NCBI GenBank assembly: GCA_034440615.1
Contig: JAOTOM010003986.1
Span: 62,001-126,000, forward strand
Length of the DNA: 64,000 nt
From: Ashinkailepas kermadecensis
Lineage: Eukaryota; Arthropoda; Thecostraca; Neolepadidae
Reading direction: 5' to 3'
In this document: piece by piece, positions 1 to 11,151 of the stretch
How positions within the stretch are numbered: the first letter of the stretch is position 1
Layout: each line of letters opens with the position of its first letter
The notes under the pieces: model-generated
What the model was told of the DNA's origin: nothing
The model's database searches: none
The model's input: only the letters and a program-made list of their open reading frames with translations
Made by a program: the position numbers and the translations under genes

Positions 1-2068
1 TGTTTGACTATGGTATTCGTGGTGCTATGGCTACCTTTATCGACAATTTTCTACGTGATCGCATTTTTCAGGTTAGAATTGGTAACTGTCTTTCCCGACG
101 TTTTCATCAAGAGAACGGTATACCACAGGGCAGTGTTTTAAGTGTTGCTTTATTTGCTATCATGATAAACGACATTGGAAACTGTCTTCCACATTCTATC
201 GGTCGATCCCTCTTCGTTGACGATCTTGCAATTTGGTGCAGTGGCGCAAGCACCCCCTCTGTAGAACGGCAGCTGCAACTAGCAGTGGGTCGGCTCGAGA
301 ACTGGAGTTTTAAGAATGGTCTTATGTTTTCCAAGTCGAAGACTGTGGGTATTCATTTTTGTCGTCGTCGTCGCCCGTGCCCTGATTTTTCAGTGAGAAT
401 GTATAACACCGAGATCGTTACGTAGCCGGTGTGCAAATTTCTGGGAGTGTATTTTGACAATTGGTTGACATATCGAGAACACCTTGGATACCTCAGGGAT
501 AGATGTTTTAAGTCATTAAACATCATGAAATGTGTGGCAAAAATGTCTTATGGCGCAGACCGTAAGACACTACTGCTTTTTTACCGAGCTTACGAGCTAT
601 ATTTATCCGTTCCAAACTAGATTACGGTTGTTTCGTGTATGACTCGGCTTGTAAGTCTAATAAGCGAATGTTGGATGTTATACATAACTCAGCTTTGCGA
701 ATTGTCACTGGCGCTTTTCGAACCTCCCCTACAGCAAGTCTCCAAGTTGACGCTCATGAACCACCCCTTGCCTTGCGGCGTCTCATGCTTGGGATGAGAT
801 ATGCGTGTAAGCTTTCGCAGTTCCCAGACCACCCAACATATGATATGGTATTTTCGTCACGCATTGCCAACATATTCCGTGGAATATCAAATCTGCGTTC
901 GACACCCTTCTGTATCAGGCTCTCCAGCGAAATGAATCGAAGTGCAATCACTTTCCGTGGTGTGATCAAACCAAGCGGTCTAAACACTCCTCCATGGGAG
1001 CTATTGTCACCGACAATCGATATTTCCTTGAGCGAAATATACAAATATGACACCCTACCTCAGGAGTTCGAATTAAAGCTCTAAAACTCATTGCATCTTA
1101 CGTCGGCTACAAGACTACGTACACGGACGGTTCTAAGACTGAAGCTGGAGTTGGCTCAGCTTTTGTCAGCGGCTCTTCCACACGCTCCTTTTCGCTACCA
1201 GCTCAGGCATCAGTGTTTACATCCGAGTTAGTAGCCATTAACAAAGCCTTGTGTTTTATACAGGTATGTGATGAAACATTACACCTCATTTTAACAGATA
1301 GCCTTAGTAGTCTGTTGGCATTGCGATCCTTTAATCCATCACACTCCATTGTCCAGGAAATAGTTTTACGGTTCATGTCACTACGTGCAGAGGGTAAGAC
1401 TGTCGTTATATGCTGGATTCCGAGCCACGTCGGTATATTGGGGAATGAGGTCGCTGACGCGGCTGCTAAGCGAGCGGCACATAAACCATGTACGCGTTAT
1501 GTGCCTATTCCTGCTCGAGATATATATCCCGTCATCAAGGACTACGTATTTCGTGAGTGGCAGGAACTATGGGACGCGGTGGGTGAAAACAAAATGAGGA
1601 TAATTAAACCTTGCATCGGCCAGTGGTCCTCGTGCTCGCGTAGGACTAGGCGAGACGAGGTGACACTGTGCCGCCGACGCATTTGTCACACGTATCCAAC
1701 GCATGGATATATTCTTTGTGGTGATGAGGCGCCGATGTGCCCCAGATGCCAAGGACGCCTTTCAGTGCGTCACATCTTAACCTCATGCCCTCAGCTTTCT
1801 GATGTTTGTAGGTTTTACTTTGGACGATCGCAGCCGTTCTCAATTCGTGACGTTCTGGAGGATGAATCGGACGCAGTAAATTCTGGTCAATTGTTCCATT
1901 TTCTTTTAAAGGTAAACTTCCATGCTATATATTCCCCTATCTAATGTACGTGTGTAGGCTTGCATATTGTTTTTTTATAGGATGGACACAGTTTAAATAG
2001 GTTCGTTATGGGCGCTGTATAACCAATGCAGTTGATGCGCCCAAAAACCCAAATAACTAACTAACTAA
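1..2068 (+). mobile_element. LINE copy, 3' part (RT, RNase H, 3' tail)
   Basis: 3' portion of an I-group-like non-LTR retrotransposon, cut by the left window edge. It holds the RT palm, thumb, RNase H and C-terminal zinc-like region, then a short 3' UTR. The terminal hairpin pairs gggcgc at 2010-2015 with gcgccc about 20 nt on, and the copy ends in an AACT repeat near 2068. The next LINE fragment begins directly after this tail. The copy is inactive (stop and frameshifts). Confidence 0.9.
3..1944 (+). pseudogene. LINE ORF2 C-terminal half (RT + RNase H), broken
   Basis: Encodes reverse transcriptase and RNase H of a non-LTR retrotransposon. Visible RT motifs are GIPQGSVLSVALFAIMINDI (motif B) and LFVDDLAIW (FVDD catalytic motif, about 218-245), followed by FLGVYFDNWLTY. 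RNase H shows YTDGSKT (about 1120), the ELVAI glutamate, LTDSLSSL and WIPSHVGILGNEVADAA. The C-terminal CPRCQGRLSVRHILTSC is the Cys/His motif seen in every ORF2 of this window. Damage: in-frame TAG at 423-425, a frameshift near 600-625 where a short cgagctta-like piece appears duplicated, and a frameshift/stop near 1084. The last 240 residues (1213-1944) are uninterrupted. The identification as RT-RNase H is secure; exact clade placement would need a tree. Confidence 0.9.
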
Positions 2069-2445
2069 GGACAGGCCAAACTGCCCTCGATGTCACGCAC
2101 CACTATCAGTACGTCACGTTCTGATATCCTGTCCCCTCCGCCATGCTCGAAGACGCCTTCTCGGAGTCGTGCAGTCTCCGTCAATCCGCGAACTCCTGGG
2201 TGACCACTCACGCGTAGTAACCTCAGGACAACTGTTTCGCTTTCTCTCGGATGTCAAATTTAGAACGATTTACACACCTCACTGACACGTAGCACTATAA
2301 GCTCGGAATGATCTGCCTATATTTTGAAAGCTCGCGTACTACTGTTGGCATGAATCCTCTTAAGTTGTCCATCTAAAATTGTTATGGGCGCTGTATGACC
2401 AACGCAGTCGATGCGCCCTTAAGCCCAAATAACCAACCAACCAAC
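2069..2445 (+). mobile_element. 5'-truncated LINE fragment (C-terminus and 3' tail)
   Basis: 377 bp nearly identical to the end of the full-length LINE at 31216-31591: the last ~70 codons of ORF2, the stop, the 3' UTR, the hairpin (gggcgc from 2385) and an AACC-type tail. It starts immediately at the tail of the preceding LINE. The high similarity to the 31.6-kb copy suggests a recent insertion from the same subfamily. Confidence 0.88.
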
Positions 2446-3129
2446 CCCCGTTTTGGTTCGAGCCCTTATGACCGTGCGTGTATTATGTATATGTATTAAA
2501 GTATTGAGTATATTAGGGTATTAGAGTATTCGAGTATTGCAATGAAAGCTTCTGAGTTTGTTGCAAATGGATTGTGCATCCTATGCAGAACTATTTTTAT
2601 CCGTTGATGAATATAAGAACTGGAGCAAGAAGCCTTCTGTATTTTTGGGGTCCAGGTACATCCTAGTCCTTGAAACTGCACCCCGTAATATTAAAAGAGC
2701 CCTGCTGGGCGACGTTCTTGCTGTGTTTGGACTTGCGCTGAGGTTGCGGTGCGTCTGTGGTGGGTGTGACGGAGGGGTCAGTGGCAGCCGGAGGTGCAGA
2801 GAACTCGGCGTACGCTGCTGATGGCCTCTTTACCGCGGTCAGTGTCCATGCTGTTTTTTAACGCTGCCAGTTCCTTGGGTTTTGGAAGACATTCCTCGTT
2901 GCTCATCTGACTGCGGTTTCGCCTCTCTTGTCCTGTCTTCCTTTACAGTTTTTGTCTTTCACATCTCCATTCTTCCAAAAATGGCGTCGTACGGTGCAGC
3001 TTCAGGTTGTTTCGTTTTCAGATAACGAATGAGCGTGTTAAGGACACCACTTACTTGGCTTTTAACCATCGAGGGGTGTTCCTAGCTTTGGCGTTTAAGC
3101 TCGGATTCAGTGTCGTCCATGATCATGTT
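2446..3129. other. No gene recognised; short GTATT-rich repeat
   Basis: From about 2485 to 2545 there is a degenerate pentanucleotide pattern (gtatt/gagta). The remainder has only short open frames and no motif that I recognise. It may be diverged LINE sequence, but this cannot be shown by eye. Confidence 0.4.
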
Positions 3130-3634
3130 ATTTGTTAGCGCTTGCAAGCAGGCTCCAGAGGTGCCACACTTTGCTAGTAGTCAGGCGATGGAGCTCATCG
3201 TTTCATGTGACCAGTGAGTCGACTTCATCTCATCCCACCCAGTTTGATGTGAGACATTCCTGGAGAGCCGGATCCGCGAGGATGTCTTGCCTTCTGCGCT
3301 CTTCAGCGTCCGTATCTCCGTAGACGTCACTTTGGACGTTCCTCTGTCTCGCTTCGGGAGGTATTAGGGGATGATTGATTGATTGATCACTCGGGACAAC
3401 TTTTCAAATTCCTCTTAAAAGTTTCATTTCCCGTGATCTACACCCGTCATTAACATGCTGCTGCATATGTGGCTAGTACTAGTTTTATCCTAGGACAGAT
3501 TTTACATCGTGACTTATAACTTGTTGGCTGAACTGACGTTTGTCTAAGACTGCCTGTATGTCTAAGTAACTGAGTTATGGGCGCTATATGACTTACGCGG
3601 TCGATGCGCCACTAAACTACAATAACTAACTAAC
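3130..3634 (+). mobile_element. Degenerate LINE 3' fragment
   Basis: The frame around 3300-3375 reads LRRRHFGRSSVSLREVLGDD and 3388-3453 reads HSGQLFKFLLKVSFPVIYTR then a stop. Both match the C-terminus of the other ORF2 copies. A short gattgattgatt run and a small deletion separate the two parts. The 3' hairpin follows (gggcgc at 3579-3584, gcgcc at about 3606-3610) with an aactaactaac tail. The 5' limit is uncertain. Confidence 0.75.
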
Positions 3635-3935
3635 GTCTTCAGCATATCGCATGCATAGTGCAAAACCTCGTAGTCTTTTCTTCCAGATCAGTGGGACGGC
3701 ATGGAGGAGGCTCAAGCCCAATATTTGCATTTCTCCGGTTCATCTTCCATAATGGCGTCATGCGAAGATTTATCTATGTAAATAGGATCAGACATCTAAC
3801 GTATCGCGACGTGCTGGCAGATGACTCGGGAATCATTCATTCTGGTAACATTCAGGTACCTGAGAGCGATATGATTTCAGGCCATATACTCACATCTGTA
3901 ACAGCTCCATAGCAGATTCTGGCACCATAGGATCA
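3635..3935 (+). mobile_element. LINE 3' fragment without its terminal hairpin
   Basis: Diverged copy of the sequence at about 57065-57235: the block around 3795-3850 (atctaacgtatcgcgacgtg, gcagatgactcgggaatcat) matches the C-terminal coding region YRDILADDSEIVHSG there. It begins directly at the aactaac tail of the previous fragment. The tail of this copy has been lost or is too diverged to see. Confidence 0.65.
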
Positions 3936-4151
3936 TCTGTGGTGTTCATTATTTTGTGAATTTAGGCACATCGTCGTCCTCAGGCCATTTCGTGCCGTGA
4001 CCATTGGAGGTGTTTACCTTCGTCAGTTAATTGTTCACTTAGCATCATTCAGTCTGTGGCGTTTACAAAATTAAAGTCACCTACGAACGATAACGTAACG
4101 CCCGGCGCCAATGATTCTCGTACAGCGACAGGCTTGGCGGTGATCTGATGT

Positions 4152-4207
4152 CACGTGCATGTGTGTGCCGCCATCTTTGCCCGCCTCTGCGCCGTGTCGT
4201 ATAAATA
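4152..4207 (+). promoter_or_regulatory. Possible promoter: E-box and TATA-like box
   Basis: CACGTG at 4152-4157 and TATAAATA at 4200-4207 lie just upstream of a GC-rich coding stretch; a GCCGCCATCTTTG motif (YY1-like) lies between them at about 4168. A start site 25-30 nt after the TATA box would fall inside the ORF that opens at 4217, so an internal start codon (for example 4257) or a different role is possible. These are motif matches only. Confidence 0.25.
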
Positions 4208-4216
4208 CGGCGCGCC

Positions 4217-4443
4217 GTGCGGCGTGTGGTAGTAATGCAGCGGTGCTGCGGTGGCATGTCGCCCGGCAGCCGAGCGGCGCTGTGTCGGTGGAGGCGGCTG
4301 GACGCCTGCAACACGGCTCCGCTGGCGCCTGTGCGCATCCGTCTGCCCGACGGCGCCCAGGTGGTGCGCCTGCTGCGCATCAACTACAACATGGGCGAGG
4401 TGTGCGCCGTGCTCGCCGAAGAGATCCTGCTGCACCCTGACCA
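4217..4443 (+). CDS. Probable host-gene exon 1, unidentified
   Basis: GC-rich open frame, unlike the flanking AT-richer repeats, ending ...EILLHPDQ followed by the splice donor CAG|GTGAGA at 4444. The core (VRIRLPDGAQVVRLLRINYN, then MGEVCAVLAEEILLHPDQ) resembles a ubiquitin-like or RA/FERM-N type fold in its pattern (basic strand, PDG turn, hydrophobic helix), but I do not recognise the family. It joins in phase 0 to the exon at 9081. The start is uncertain: ATG at 4217, ATG at 4257, or an internal exon with an acceptor near 4269 (cccggcag). The ~4.6-kb intron after it contains nested LINEs and a minisatellite. Confidence 0.5.
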
Positions 4444-4899
4444 GGTGAGAATCGCCAACCGTCTTGCAGAAGTGGTTAGTTCATCAGTCGCCGTTAGGGA
4501 GGTGCCCCAGTCAAGGTCGTCGAGGATCCAAAAAAAAAACAGGCAACGAAAAATAACTTCATTGAAGTAACATGCTTTAGGGGAGACCGGGTCTAATTCA
4601 TACAATTTTAGCGAAACTCAAAATAACTCATCACTTTGGGAGGGTAGCGAGGAGATAGCTACACCTACGCCTAGCCAAAACCTTCTAGTATCATCCCCGA
4701 TAATTATTTTTTTCGACGCATCCTCTGGGTTTTCCACCAGAGGGTAAAACATCGCGCAACTACCGGTTCCTTAATTTACCCCGCTCTAGAGGTAAATTGT
4801 TTCTGACGATGGGACAAGTGCATAAAATGTAATCCAATTAAAATATATTATGCCATCTAAAATGCCCATATTTCACGCTTACAGTAATAAGGCTAGTTG
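4444..4899 (+). other. Intron sequence, no gene seen
   Basis: Begins with the donor GTGAGA. AT-richer than the exon, with an A9 run at about 4530 and no coding motif. LINE sequence starts at about 4900. Confidence 0.4.
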
Positions 4900-5068
4900 G
4901 TGTCGTGCCTGACCATAGCCGGTGATGACCGACCTATATCCACGCTGTTCTGGCCTGCGTACTGTGTATCATGTTTTAGTAGGTTGTTTGGTTTTGGAAC
5001 CTCTACGACGCCAGACTTTAGGATGGCTAAACACCGACACTTATTTGTGTATGCTGCTACAGAATGAC

Positions 5069-6298
5069 TAGAACATCCCACTTACAAATCCGTTTTTTCT
5101 CACCATTTGTTGTCGATATTCCACGGGCAAAGAGGTCAAAGACTGAGACCATTTTGCGTCAGAATCCGCTCGCTACTTCATGAGGCTGAAATCCCACTGA
5201 GAGGTGTGGCGAGGATGAAATACATGCGAACTCCACCATGGGAACTCGCCTCACCCGAAATTGATTTATCCCTGGCTACAGCCCAGAAAGGACATACTGT
5301 CCCAGAGCTCTTCAGAGCAGAAGCACTGGAGCTACTAGAATTTTATCGCTGCTACTCCACTGACGGATCCAAGACAGCCCATGGAACTGGTTGCGCATTT
5401 GTATGTCGGACAGCAACAAGATCTTTTACTTACCACCACACGCGTCTGTGTACACTGCAGAGTTGGTTGCAATTATTAAGGCACTATGTTTTATTGAGGT
5501 TGGAGATGAAACCCTACATCTTATTTCAACAGACTCGTTGAGTAGCCTTCGGGCCCTTCAGTCTTTTCAACCATCAAACCAGTTCGCTCAAGAAATCTTG
5601 GCACGACTGACAGTATTGGGTAGAGCGGGTAAGAGGATTATCCTCTGCTGGATACCGAGCCATACCGGCATCACGGGAAATGAGCTGGCTGACGCTGCTG
5701 CCAAACGAGCCGCGCAGTCACGTAGGATTCGAGCTCTGCCCCTCCCAGCCAGAGATTACTACGCAAATGTAAATGCTTTCCTCCAAGGAAAGTGGCAAGA
5801 AAGCTGAAATTCCCAAATTTTAAACAAGCTCCCTACCATCAAACCAGTTCTGGCACCATAGACATCATCGCTAAGAAAATGTAGTAGAGAAGAGGTGATT
5901 CTGGCACGCTTGAGAATAGGGCACACGTATGCAACGCACGAATACCTTTTGAGAAGGGAGGCAAGGCCACGCTGTTCCCAGTGTGGCTCACCGATGACAG
6001 TTCGACATATACTGTTTTCATGCCCCAACTTCACGGCAGAACGAAGACGTCACTTCGGTTCCAATTGCCACGAATGGTCGTACTGTGACGTGTTAGGTGA
6101 CAATTCGGAGATCATCCAGACAGGACAAATATACCGATATATATCGACCGCTCAGTTCGACGTAATCTATCCCTTCCGAAAATAGAATCCTGCCGCCTAG
6201 TGTAATGCGAGAAGAAAAAAAAAAAACAAGTTATGGGCGCTACATAACCAGTAGCAGTTGATGCGCCCCTAAGCCCAAGCAATCAATCAATCAATCAA
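5069..6298 (+). mobile_element. Nested 5'-truncated LINE with 10-bp target duplication
   Basis: 1.23-kb insertion into the older LINE. Direct repeats acagaatgac flank it (5059-5068 and 6299-6308), as expected for target-primed reverse transcription. It carries the ORF2 C-terminus, an A12 run at about 6215, the hairpin (gggcgc at 6235-6240, gcgccc at about 6263) and a tail of ATCA units (caatcaatcaatcaa), which differs from the AACT tails of most other copies. Confidence 0.88.
5107..6183 (+). pseudogene. LINE ORF2 C-terminus (connection + RNase H), broken
   Basis: Starts in the segment between the RT thumb and RNase H (RPFCVRIRSLLHEAEIPLRG; TPPWELASPEIDLSLA). RNase H follows: YSTDGSKTAHGTGCAF, YTAELVAIIKAL, STDSLSSLRAL, CWIPSHTGITGNELADAAAK. 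A frameshift lies near 5395-5450 and a stop/frameshift near 5804. The C-terminal part, with CSQCGSPMTVRHILFSC and the end AQFDVIYPF, reads on at 5895-6183. All RNase H catalytic positions (D, E, D, H/D) appear kept although the frame is broken. Confidence 0.85.
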
Positions 6299-6530
6299 AC
6301 AGAATGACCGGGGTCGTGTGGTCTGGGGACATTTTTTATTTTCCTTCAACCAGCACGTTTTTATGTTATACATCGCCGCTATGAGGATTATTAATTACTG
6401 ACTACTATAGGAGTATTGTAGATTGCCTGTAAACACATTTATGGGTACAAAGTGATTGAATATTTGGGTTTATCAATCAATGGGTACAAAGTGACCTTGG
6501 CAATCTACCTGCCCCTAAAACCCAATTCGC

Positions 6531-7773
6531 AACTTTAATGCTAAGTTGATCGTAGTAGTGTGTTCGGGGTTACCTTTATGTCTTGACCCAATTGGCACAC
6601 CCTAATCCCGGAACAAACCTAATAATGGCCGCCCGCCATCAACGAACAGCACTGCTACCATTGCACTGATACCAGCTTTCGACCACCGTCAAGGTTATGC
6701 TTGTTTACAAGTTATTTAGATTACATTATTGACAAATGGATGCGTAATATCACAAGTTCGTGACGCCGTTAGAAGATACAGCGACCGATGCATGGGGTCG
6801 TGGTGTTGGTTTGTCCTCAACAACGCCTTACAGATACAATATCTGGTATATAGAAAAGGGTTCCACAATCCCTACGCTATTCATATGGAGGTTTCCGAAC
6901 GTGCGCATTTTGAGGATAATGGACTGCTAATGCAACACTCACCTTGAAGCTGAGGCCCAGGCACGAAACCGGCCGGGGTTTTCCCGTCGTATACCATTTG
7001 TTCCCCGCTGAGTATTTCCACACGCTGTCACGGAATCGGACGTGGCGCTTGTTGATTCCACTCGGTTACAGCGCGGTCCGCCCCTGGAGCCGTGTTCACC
7101 GCAGGAGAGGCCACTGCGGCCACACCTTCGCGCATGGTAATGAGTTGTCAATGGTGTCGGTGGATCTCCGTTGGTGGAATGTTGCAGCATCAGCGAGCCA
7201 ACAATGTGCAACATTGTGGAGTTTGAGACGCCCAGCCGGTGAAGAATTGGGCGGCGTCAGTAAGCAATACTGACCCTGGGCTTCAACAGAGACTCGCTGC
7301 GTGTGCACGTGGAGGAACGGGGTGGTCTTCGTCTTCGAACCAAGGTAGCAAAGTGTAGGAGTTGGGACCGAGTTCGTGAGTCGTGCGAGCTGGTGTTGCA
7401 TTGACATAACTAAATGACCTCTGTGGTGATGGTCCACTGAATGTATCTTAGCACCGACCACCTCGTAATTATTTCCATTCGACCTGGGCACGAAGCACAT
7501 CGCCTTTGATGATCGCGTCCCGTTATCTGGCATCACCCGTGGCGGCCAGACGGACCAGCGCCGTATCTGTGCCCACCACGTGGGAGCCGTGCGAACACCA
7601 GTTGCCCGACCTTCGGGCATCTCGCCAATGGCCCGCCTCCGGTGCGTCTCCGACAGACTGGTCAGCGGGTGGGAGAGCAGGGATCACTTGGCACGACTTG
7701 CCGCAGAGATCTGCTGCTGGCAGCACCTGCACTCGGCTCGCGCCGCTCGACGATGCTCGAAATAGACGGACGT
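6531..7773. other. Intron-like region, no gene recognised
   Basis: Open frames at 6944-7273 (+), 7096-7620 (-) and 7506-7934 (+) overlap each other on opposite strands and show no domain, splice logic or repeat that I recognise. The region is moderately GC-rich. It could hide a small exon, but nothing supports one. Confidence 0.35.
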
Positions 7774-8105
7774 CATCGTTTCCGCGGGCGACACGCGACG
7801 ACAACGTGCCCATGTGCGGCGTCATTCAGGGTCAGATATTGGTGACCGCTAAATTCATCGTCTCCGCGGACGACACGCGACGACAACGTGCCCATGTGCG
7901 GCGTCATTCAGGGTCAGATATTGGTGACCGCTAAATTCATCGTCCGCGGACAACGCGCACAACGTGCCGGCGTCATTCAGGGTCAGATATTGGTGACCGC
8001 TAAATTCATCGTCTCCGCGGACGATACACGACAACAACGTGCCCACGTGCGGCGTCATTTCAGGTCAAGTAATGAAGTCCGCTAAATTCATGCGCGGACG
8101 ACACT
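7774..8105. repeat. Minisatellite, ~84-bp unit, 4 copies
   Basis: Units start with tccgcggacgacacgcgacg and contain gggtcagatattggtgaccg ctaaattcat. Successive starts are near 7774, 7858, 7942 (shortened by a deletion) and 8010, with a fragment at about 8090. The open frames across it (for example 7506-7934) are by-products of the repeat. Confidence 0.85.
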
Positions 8106-9080
8106 GTCGTTAGGTTGAAATTACCTTAACGGGCCCTCATTTGAGATACGTTTACGCAATTAAGTGTCTTGCGACAAGCTGCTAGTGTAACCACCCACCA
8201 GTCGGTGGTTCCGAGCCTCCCCCTCCCCCACACAGGCCCACGCGTATCGAGCCATCTTCCGAGTGTGCCGTGCACGGGCCTGGTCCGCTCAGTGCGGTGA
8301 AGTACTGGTCGGTGTGCATGATAATTGTTCCCTCCGGCGGACCCCTATCTTCCACTCTCTGGGTCTTGTAGTTTGAGCAATTGCTCGCCGTCGCGCCGTG
8401 GCCATTTGTTGCATCTACTTTCCCACGCCGTACAGCTTACTTCCCGTCCGGAGAGACCCCGTACAGCTGTGCGTATGTACAGATGTGCAATCATTGCCGA
8501 AGAAGGACAGCCGTTGTTTAATTACTGGCAAGTATACTAGAGGATTATAAATATTCAACAATGATCATGATACAAGTACAACATATCTTGCATAAGCCAA
8601 CATCCTGCATCCCAGCGCCCTAGTGTCCTGCCTGACCCAGTGCTCCTGTATCCCAGCGCTGTTGCTGTTCGTAAAGCAAAAGAAGTCCACAAGCTGGTTA
8701 GTGTTTGCCAATGTTTTCGTGACAGGTTGACCTGCCTGGTGGCGTGATTACGCCGAGAAACTCTCCCAGGAGGAAGTTCGGTGTACGGGCGTGGCCACGA
8801 ACTTATGCTGGGTCGAGTCGATCATCTTCTCGACACCGGTGTAAAAGGATTGGTGTTAATCAGGGATTATGTTAATAAAGGATTAATATGGTAAAAAGAC
8901 ATTCGTTTAGCTGATTACGTAAATTTTGGTTATATAGCCGTGCCGATCATTCCGAGTACTAATGACGTCCATGGTAAAGGCGTGGAGCCAACTTTTAAGG
9001 TGTTGTCCACAGTTGCGGCTCCGGCGCATGCCTTGCTTGGCGCCGGCTCTCCCTGACGTGTTTGTCCTCCCTGCCGGCAG
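8106..9080. other. Intron-like region ending in a splice acceptor
   Basis: No coding motif seen. A short palindrome (aaccacccaccagtcggtggtt) lies at about 8190-8210. The region ends in a pyrimidine-rich acceptor, ttgtcctccctgccggcag, at 9062-9080, just before the next coding exon. Confidence 0.4.
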
Positions 9081-9288
9081 CTGGAGATCTGCGGCCCGGA
9101 GCCGCTGCTGGAGCGCGTGCCCCGCAGCCTGGTGCTGGCTGGGCTGGACGTGGAGCGTCGTGACGTCACGCTGCGGCTGAGACTGCGCGCGCCTCCCGCC
9201 GCCGCCGGCACACAGACGGACGGGTCGACACAGGCGGCCGCCGCACTTCTCAAGTGTCGCGCACACTTCGCCAGCGCCGTGCGCGACA
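9081..9288 (+). CDS. Probable host-gene exon 2, unidentified
   Basis: GC-rich exon of 208 nt with acceptor ctgccggcag|CTG and donor GACA|GTGAGT at 9289. In the phase left by the 4217-4443 exon it reads LEICGPEPLLERVPRSLVLA, then GLDVERRDVTLRLRLRAPPA and so on, without stops, and ends in phase 1. The strand/helix alternation continues the globular domain begun in exon 1; an Ala/Thr/Gln-rich linker follows. The family is unknown to me. The minus-strand ORF over the same region (8907-10085) is mostly tandem-repeat translation and is not favoured. No third exon was found before 64 kb. Confidence 0.5.
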
Positions 9289-9294
9289 GTGAGT

Positions 9295-9645
9295 GGGTGC
9301 TGGGTGGTGCGATGCATGAGCGGTGACTGGCGCGTGAGAGGCGAGTGGCGCATGAGACTGGCGTGAGCGGCGCGAGCGGTGACTGGCGCGTGAGCAGCGC
9401 GTGAGCAGCGCGGCGTGGCCGGTGACTGGCGCGTGGGACTGAGGGGCGTGTGAGATAGTGTGGCGTGAGTGGTGACAAGCGCACGAGACTGACCAGCGTG
9501 TGAGATAGTGCGGCGCGAGCGGTGACTGGCGCGTGAGCAGCGCGTGAGCAGCGCGGCGTGGGCGGTGACTGGCGCGTGGGACTGAGCGGCGTGTGAGATA
9601 ATGCGGCGTGGGCGGTGACTGGCGCGTGGCACTGAGCGGCGTGTG
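9295..9645. repeat. Complex GC-rich tandem repeat
   Basis: Imperfect repeats built from ggtgactggcgcgtg, gagcggcgtgtgagatagtg and gagcagcgcgtgagcagcgc. The longer period is roughly 60-125 bp. It starts right after exon 2 and grades into the regular 31-bp array. Confidence 0.8.
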
Positions 9646-9881
9646 TATATCCGTGCGTGGCACTGAGCGGCGTGTGTATATCCGTGCGTGGCACTGAGCG
9701 GCGTGTGTATATCCGTGCGTGGCACTGAGCGGCGTGTGTATATCCGTGCGTGGCACTGAGCGGCGTGTGTATATCCGTGCGTGGCACTGAGCGGCGTGTG
9801 TATATCCGTATGGTGCGCGGTCGGCGTGTGTATATTCGTATGGTGCGCGGTCGGCGTGTGTATATCCGTATGGTGCGCGGT
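9623..9881. repeat. 31-bp minisatellite followed by 30-bp variant
   Basis: Six units of 31 bp (actgagcggcgtgtgtatat core; starts at 9631, 9662, 9693, 9724, 9755, 9786), then three ~30-bp variants with tatggtgcgcggtcggcgtg. The unit sequences are nearly identical, which points to recent expansion. Confidence 0.93.
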
Positions 9882-11144
9882 TCTGCCGTCATGTTGTGGT
9901 GTCACTCTTGTTCGTGAGCTGGACGCGTGCGATGTGATCCGCGATGTTATCGTTGTGTCGGGCTGGGCAGCGAGTGCCTTCAGTGCCACTCGTGTCCGAG
10001 AGCTGAACGCGTGCGATGGGGTCCGCCATGCCATGATTGTGTCGGGCTGGGCAGTGAGCCTTCCTGCTTGGCTGTCGGCGATCATCTTTCCTGTGTGTGT
10101 CTCGGGAGTTCAGTGGAGGATGGCGGCCAAAATATAACTGTCACTTAGTATTTGGTTAGGGACAGGCATGGTTTTTCTGTGATGGTAGAACGGCTAACAA
10201 AATATCCCCCCTCACAGACCAGAAAAGTACCGATGAGCTTGTAATTGCGATGCACGAAGTGTCTACGTCTGTGTATTAGGTTAGGTGGCCAATTCGCACG
10301 AGCCATCATCGCGGTGGTATTGAATCAGAGCGCTGCTCCAAAACATGTTCCACAAGCGAATTTATACTGTTAACAACATTTGTCTTTTTTTCGTGCTGTC
10401 CTATTGTGTCGTGCTGTCCTGGTAGCGGTTTGACTGGTAATGGCCATACAGCTGCATGGATACGGGTCCAATACACTTCCGTTGCTATTTAAATGAGTGT
10501 GCGTACACCGGCAAACGTTCCGCAGTGTTTTCATCCAAGCCTGTCTTCAGTCATCACGATGCGTCATACGATAGACGGGTAACGTCCTCCAACACGGGTG
10601 GCAAACACCGACCAGGTCAGTGCTGTTGGCTGGTGTGTCTCGCGTACTCAGACGACAGACAGGTAACGTGACCAGTGATAGAATCAGGACGATTATACTG
10701 AACGTTTTGACCATCACGGGTTTGACAATATACTACATACATACGCCACAAAAGACGAAAAATGAAGATTTCCTCTTGTGCGTTTTGCTGCTCCACTAAA
10801 AATCAGCAAACGCTGCATGTCTCAATTTCTCAACCCGTTAATGGGTTACGATTGGTTGAATATTTTTAGAAGTAACCTCGCTTGACCTTGGCTAACTTGG
10901 TTACTGTGGGCGACTTGACCTCACACTGAACACATTGATGCACAACACATGGATGTGGGAGAAGATATGTCAAATTTTGGCGCGCCCCTCGCCGTTTTTT
11001 TAAAAACTATCCGCGAAAAATATTGACTGGGGATATACCCCCCCTCCCCTATGGCCGAAAGGCTTAAGGTTTCCGTAAAATAGCGGGGCAACGGCGATTG
11101 GCAGAAATTCCATTTTGCCTGGTATTTTATGGTGCATAATTTCC
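9882..11144. other. No gene recognised
   Basis: Two related ~85-bp segments lie at about 9895-10060 (both contain cgtgagctgg/cgagagctga acgcgtgcgatg and tgtgtcgggctgggcagtgag), a weak tandem duplication. Nothing else stands out apart from a C-rich stretch at 11037-11050. Confidence 0.35.
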
Positions 11145-11151
11145 ACAGGAC

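Larger units (their letters stand above)
4900..6530 (+). mobile_element. Old LINE 3' end split by a nested LINE
   Basis: Two blocks, 4900-5068 and 6299-6530, are collinear with one continuous stretch at about 54960-55270 (C-terminal coding region, 3' UTR, start of the tail). The shared text includes tgtatcatgttttagtaggt before the break and aattactgactactatagga after it. The terminal hairpin near 6440-6520 is degraded (gggtacaaagtga instead of gggcgcaaaatga). The copy is interrupted at 5069 by a younger LINE. It lies in the presumed intron between the two plus-strand exons. Confidence 0.8.

Noticed and set aside
4081..4435. Minus-strand ORFs over the 4.2-4.4-kb exon
   Set aside because: Arg/His/Ala-rich mirror frames of a GC-rich plus-strand exon, without splice or domain support.
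8907..10085. Minus-strand ORF of 392 codons with HARIYTRRSVPRTD-type repeats
   Set aside because: Mostly translation of the 31-bp and neighbouring arrays; it overlaps the better supported plus-strand exon.
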